NCBI GenBank assembly: GCA_040384585.1
Contig: JAZKJD010000012.1
Coordinates: forward strand, 104,651-168,650
DNA: 64,000 nt
Direction: 5' to 3'
Source: JAZKJD01 sp040384585
GTDB taxonomy: Bacteria; Pseudomonadota; Gammaproteobacteria; Diplorickettsiales; Diplorickettsiaceae
The notes below the pieces were generated by a model, which saw nothing but the letters and a program-made list of their open reading frames with translations, searched no databases and had not been told where the DNA came from. Made by a program: the position numbers and the translations under genes. Shown piece by piece: positions 62,323 to 64,000 of this stretch (the first letter of the stretch is position 1; each line of letters opens with the position of its first letter).

Positions 62323-62362
62323 TCTAGGTCAGTTGACAAGCTTTTCTTTCTCAACCTAGAGG
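62323..62362 (+). promoter_or_regulatory. tRNA-Ala promoter with flanking inverted repeat
   Basis: TTGACA at 62333-62338, 18 bp, weak TAGAGG at 62357-62362. TCTAGG (62323-62328) and CCTAGA (62355-62360) form an inverted repeat around the -35, extended by GTCTGCC / GGCGGAC. This may be a regulatory site or chance. Confidence 0.45.
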
Positions 62363-62377
62363 CGGACTTTATTTTTT

Positions 62378-62453
<76 letters not shown>

Positions 62454-62549
62454 AATTAAATCAAACACTTACATCGATTGTCAGTAAGTTGTGGTTAGCT
62501 GGTAGTTGGGATTGCCGTCCCTTCTATCAGCGCTGTATTTAAGCTATAA

Positions 62550-62569
62550 GTATGTCGGTATATCGATAT
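62550..62569. promoter_or_regulatory. 20-bp motif, copy downstream of the RHH gene
   Basis: GTATGTCGGTATATCGATAT, 16 of 20 positions equal to 62793-62812. It includes most of the palindrome TATATCGATATA (62559-62570). Confidence 0.45.
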
Positions 62570-62581
62570 ATTGTCAACTAT

Positions 62582-62782
62582 CTATTTTAAATATTTTTCG
62601 TTTTCTTTTAAAAGTCGTTCTATTGCCTCTCGACACAAATCTGCCATAGCAACATTTTGCTTCAAAGCGAGTAATTTAAGCTTATAATGCATAGAGTTAG
62701 GTAATCTTATTATGAATTTTTTATCTTCTTCTTTTTGAGGTTCTTTCTTTAAACTTTTATCAATCATCAGATATTCTGCCAT
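62582..62782 (-). CDS. Small ribbon-helix-helix (Arc-type) protein
   Basis: 66 residues. A flexible, charged N-terminus is followed by FIIRLPNSMHYKLKLLALKQ and MADLCREAIERLL, a typical Arc/MetJ ribbon-helix-helix DNA-binding unit. It may be a solitary antitoxin or plasmid-type repressor. No toxin gene is next to it on this strand; the HigB-like gene is divergent. A 20-bp motif is found on both of its sides. Confidence 0.7.
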   Translation of the reverse strand: MAEYLMIDKSLKKEPQKEEDKKFIIRLPNSMHYKLKLLALKQNVAMADLCREAIERLLKENEKYLK

Positions 62783-62792
62783 CTTTATTTCG

Positions 62793-62812
62793 ATATGTTA
62801 GTATATCTATAT
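62793..62812. promoter_or_regulatory. 20-bp motif, copy upstream of the RHH gene
   Basis: ATATGTTAGTATATCTATAT, 11 bp before the RHH start codon. Likely the promoter/operator zone of this gene; see the matching copy at 62550-62569. Confidence 0.5.
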
Positions 62813-62877
62813 TTCTTTGATTATTCTATTTGTAGTTTCTTTAACTTGATAAATAGTCTTCCATGGGATACAATAAT

Positions 62878-63207
62878 ATGAAGGAAGTTTTTAAGAAACA
62901 AATTGAGATTTATGTTGAACAGAATGGGCAAGCCCCATTTATTAACTGGCTAGAATCGTTAAGCCCTCCTATTAGAGCTCGGGTTAAAGAACGGTTAGAC
63001 CGGGTCACTTTAGGCAATTTGGGTGATTATAAAAAAATTAATAAGGATATTTTAGAATTAAGATTATCTTTTGGCCCGGGGTATAGAATTTATTTTTATC
63101 AGAAAGGAAATAAAATTATTCTACTTTTATCTGGGGGAGACAAGTCAACACAAAAAAAGGATATAAAAAAAGCGATTAATTACTTAAACGATTATTTATC
63201 TGAGTAA
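62878..63207 (+). CDS. HigB/RelE-type toxin (phage Gp49-like addiction killer)
   Basis: About 109 residues of the addiction-module killer family: FINWLESLSPPIRARVKERL, LGDYKKINKDILELRLSFGP, GYRIYFYQKGNKIILLLSGG and KSTQKKDIKKAINYLNDY. It is presumed an mRNA interferase. The start is ATG 62878 (MKEVFKKQ); ATG 62863 is possible. The antitoxin follows after 3 bp, toxin first, as in higBA loci. Confidence 0.9.
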   Translation: MKEVFKKQIEIYVEQNGQAPFINWLESLSPPIRARVKERLDRVTLGNLGDYKKINKDILELRLSFGPGYRIYFYQKGNKIILLLSGGDKSTQKKDIKKAINYLNDYLSE

Positions 63208-63210
63208 CAT

Positions 63211-63522
63211 ATGAAAAAAAGCATTGATTACCAAGAATATCTAATAAATTCTCTTAAAAACCCACAAGAAGCATCAAATTATTTAAATGCAGCTTTGGAA
63301 GGGGGTGATATAAAAGTATTTTTACTAGCACTATCAAATGTTGCTAAAGCACAAGGCGGTGTTAGTAAGCTAGCAACTAAAGCCCATAAAAGTAGAACCA
63401 GTTTATATAAAACTCTTTCTATTGAGGGTAATCCTTATCTTAAAAATACTAATGAAATACTTTCAGTTATGGGGATGCATTTTGTTATTCAGCCTAATAA
63501 TAAAAATATAGATCATTTATGA
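63211..63522 (+). CDS. HigA-type antitoxin
   Basis: 103 residues matching the addiction-module antidote family: YLNAALEGGDIKVFLLALSN, VAKAQGGVSKLATKAHKSRT, SLYKTLSIEGNPYLKNTNEI with a helix-turn-helix. It should neutralise the toxin encoded just upstream and repress the operon. Confidence 0.9.
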   Translation: MKKSIDYQEYLINSLKNPQEASNYLNAALEGGDIKVFLLALSNVAKAQGGVSKLATKAHKSRTSLYKTLSIEGNPYLKNTNEILSVMGMHFVIQPNNKNIDHL

Positions 63523-63543
63523 TAGGATTATAAAGAGGATATT

Positions 63544-63714
63544 ATGACCCTGGCACAACAGTTAGAACAAAAGGGTCTACAGCAAGGCCTACAACAGGGC
63601 CGCAAAGAAGAAGCTCTAGCCATAGCTAAAAATCTCCTGGCTGAAGGCATCTCATCTCAAGCTGTTCAAAGATTAACCGGATTATCTGAAAAAGAAGTGA
63701 TGGAACTAGCGTAA
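63544..63714 (+). pseudogene. C-terminal remnant of an Rpn (YhgA-like) nuclease
   Basis: A 56-residue frame: MTLAQQLEQKGLQQGLQQGR, EALAIAKNLLAEGISSQAVQ, RLTGLSEKEVMELA. This corresponds to the C-terminal tail of Rpn recombination-promoting nucleases / putative transposases (Transposase_31). The PDDEXK catalytic part is missing upstream, where higA lies. It may be a decayed gene or a small protein kept in itself. Confidence 0.7.
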
Positions 63715-63751
63715 AAGTTCTATTTATAAAATAACAAGGAGGTTCGATTCT

Positions 63752-63985
63752 ATGCGCTATCCCCTTAACCCGGAATTTGATGCAAAACTAAAAGAAGCGT
63801 TTGATGAAATTGGTTACCCTAAAGAAGGGCAAGAAGTGCTTTTAGAATTAATGGATCGTGCTGCCTTGGCTTTCTCTGATAAAATATGTTTCCGTATCGC
63901 CAAAGACCTATTAGAAGAAGGTCTATCTCCTGAAAAAATTAAACGTAAGCAGGTCTCATTAAATAACTATAGCAAATCACCATAG
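63752..63985 (+). CDS. Small hypothetical protein (77 aa)
   Basis: 77 residues, helical and charged: MRYPLNPEFDAKLKEAFDEI, YPKEGQEVLLELMDRAALAF, then RIAKDLLEEGLSPEKIKRKQ. The last part resembles the ending of Rpn-type proteins (IAKxLLxxGLS), which suggests relation to the preceding remnant. A strong AAGGAGG (63737-63743) precedes the ATG. Function unknown. Confidence 0.65.
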   Translation: MRYPLNPEFDAKLKEAFDEIGYPKEGQEVLLELMDRAALAFSDKICFRIAKDLLEEGLSPEKIKRKQVSLNNYSKSP

Positions 63986-64000
63986 GCTTTATAGTTAAAT

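Overview
The window looks like a piece of the chromosome of an AT-rich, host-dependent gammaproteobacterium of the Legionellales, closest in style to Rickettsiella, Diplorickettsia or Coxiella. The grounds are a co-linear Dot/Icm type IVB secretion block (36.5-52.3 kb), several ankyrin or coiled-coil proteins of the kind this system exports, typical gammaproteobacterial housekeeping clusters, and many short palindromic repeats. The genus is an inference; no 16S rRNA gene is present.

Layout. 0-1.2 kb: the N-terminal part of anmK (minus strand) and the RNase P RNA gene. 1.3-5.1 kb: a 1248-residue coiled-coil protein of unknown function. 5.2-8.8 kb: the start of the division and cell-wall cluster (mraZ, rsmH, ftsL, ftsI) behind a strong promoter and a four-box MraZ operator. 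The cluster stops after ftsI. 8.9-11.5 kb: a ParD/ParE-type toxin-antitoxin pair, epmB bracketed by inverted repeats, and an unknown protein. 11.6-17.3 kb: fumC, an ankyrin protein, and dapF-lysA-lptM on the minus strand. 17.4-23.1 kb: an esterase, lepA-lepB-rnc-era and an isochorismatase-fold hydrolase. 23.1-27.9 kb: dciA, a KimA-like transporter (minus) and gshA-gshB (plus). 27.9-34.0 kb: a complete minus-strand SUF operon (Rrf2 regulator, sufB, C, D, S, U, T). 34.0-36.5 kb: a 6S RNA gene, a pteridine-reductase-like SDR and a MidA-family methyltransferase.

36.5-52.3 kb: Dot/Icm genes in Legionella order: an IcmR-like gene, icmQ, icmP, icmO, icmN, icmM, icmL, icmK, icmE (with a 100-N assembly gap), icmG, icmC, two icmD copies, icmJ and icmB. 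This covers the coupling ATPase complex (IcmO/DotL, IcmP/DotM, IcmJ/DotN), the core channel (DotG, DotH, DotF), inner-membrane parts (DotI, DotJ, DotE, DotP) and the VirB4-like ATPase DotO. icmT and icmS are not upstream of this block and icmF does not follow it. Convergent to icmB and overlapping its end lies a 2262-residue protein with ankyrin repeats, TPR-like helices, a possible Cys/His amidohydrolase (deamidase) domain, a hydrophobic stretch and two RKKR motifs. It is the best candidate for a new toxin or effector here.

59.2-64 kb: bolA, yciB, yciO, gltX, tRNA-Ala(GGC), a ribbon-helix-helix protein flanked by a repeated 20-bp motif, a HigB/HigA-type pair and an Rpn-nuclease remnant. No complete transposase gene, CRISPR array or rRNA gene was seen. 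Mobile DNA appears as a ~150-bp inverted-repeat (MITE-like) family with two copies, one epmB-bracketing inverted repeat, and a dispersed short palindrome.
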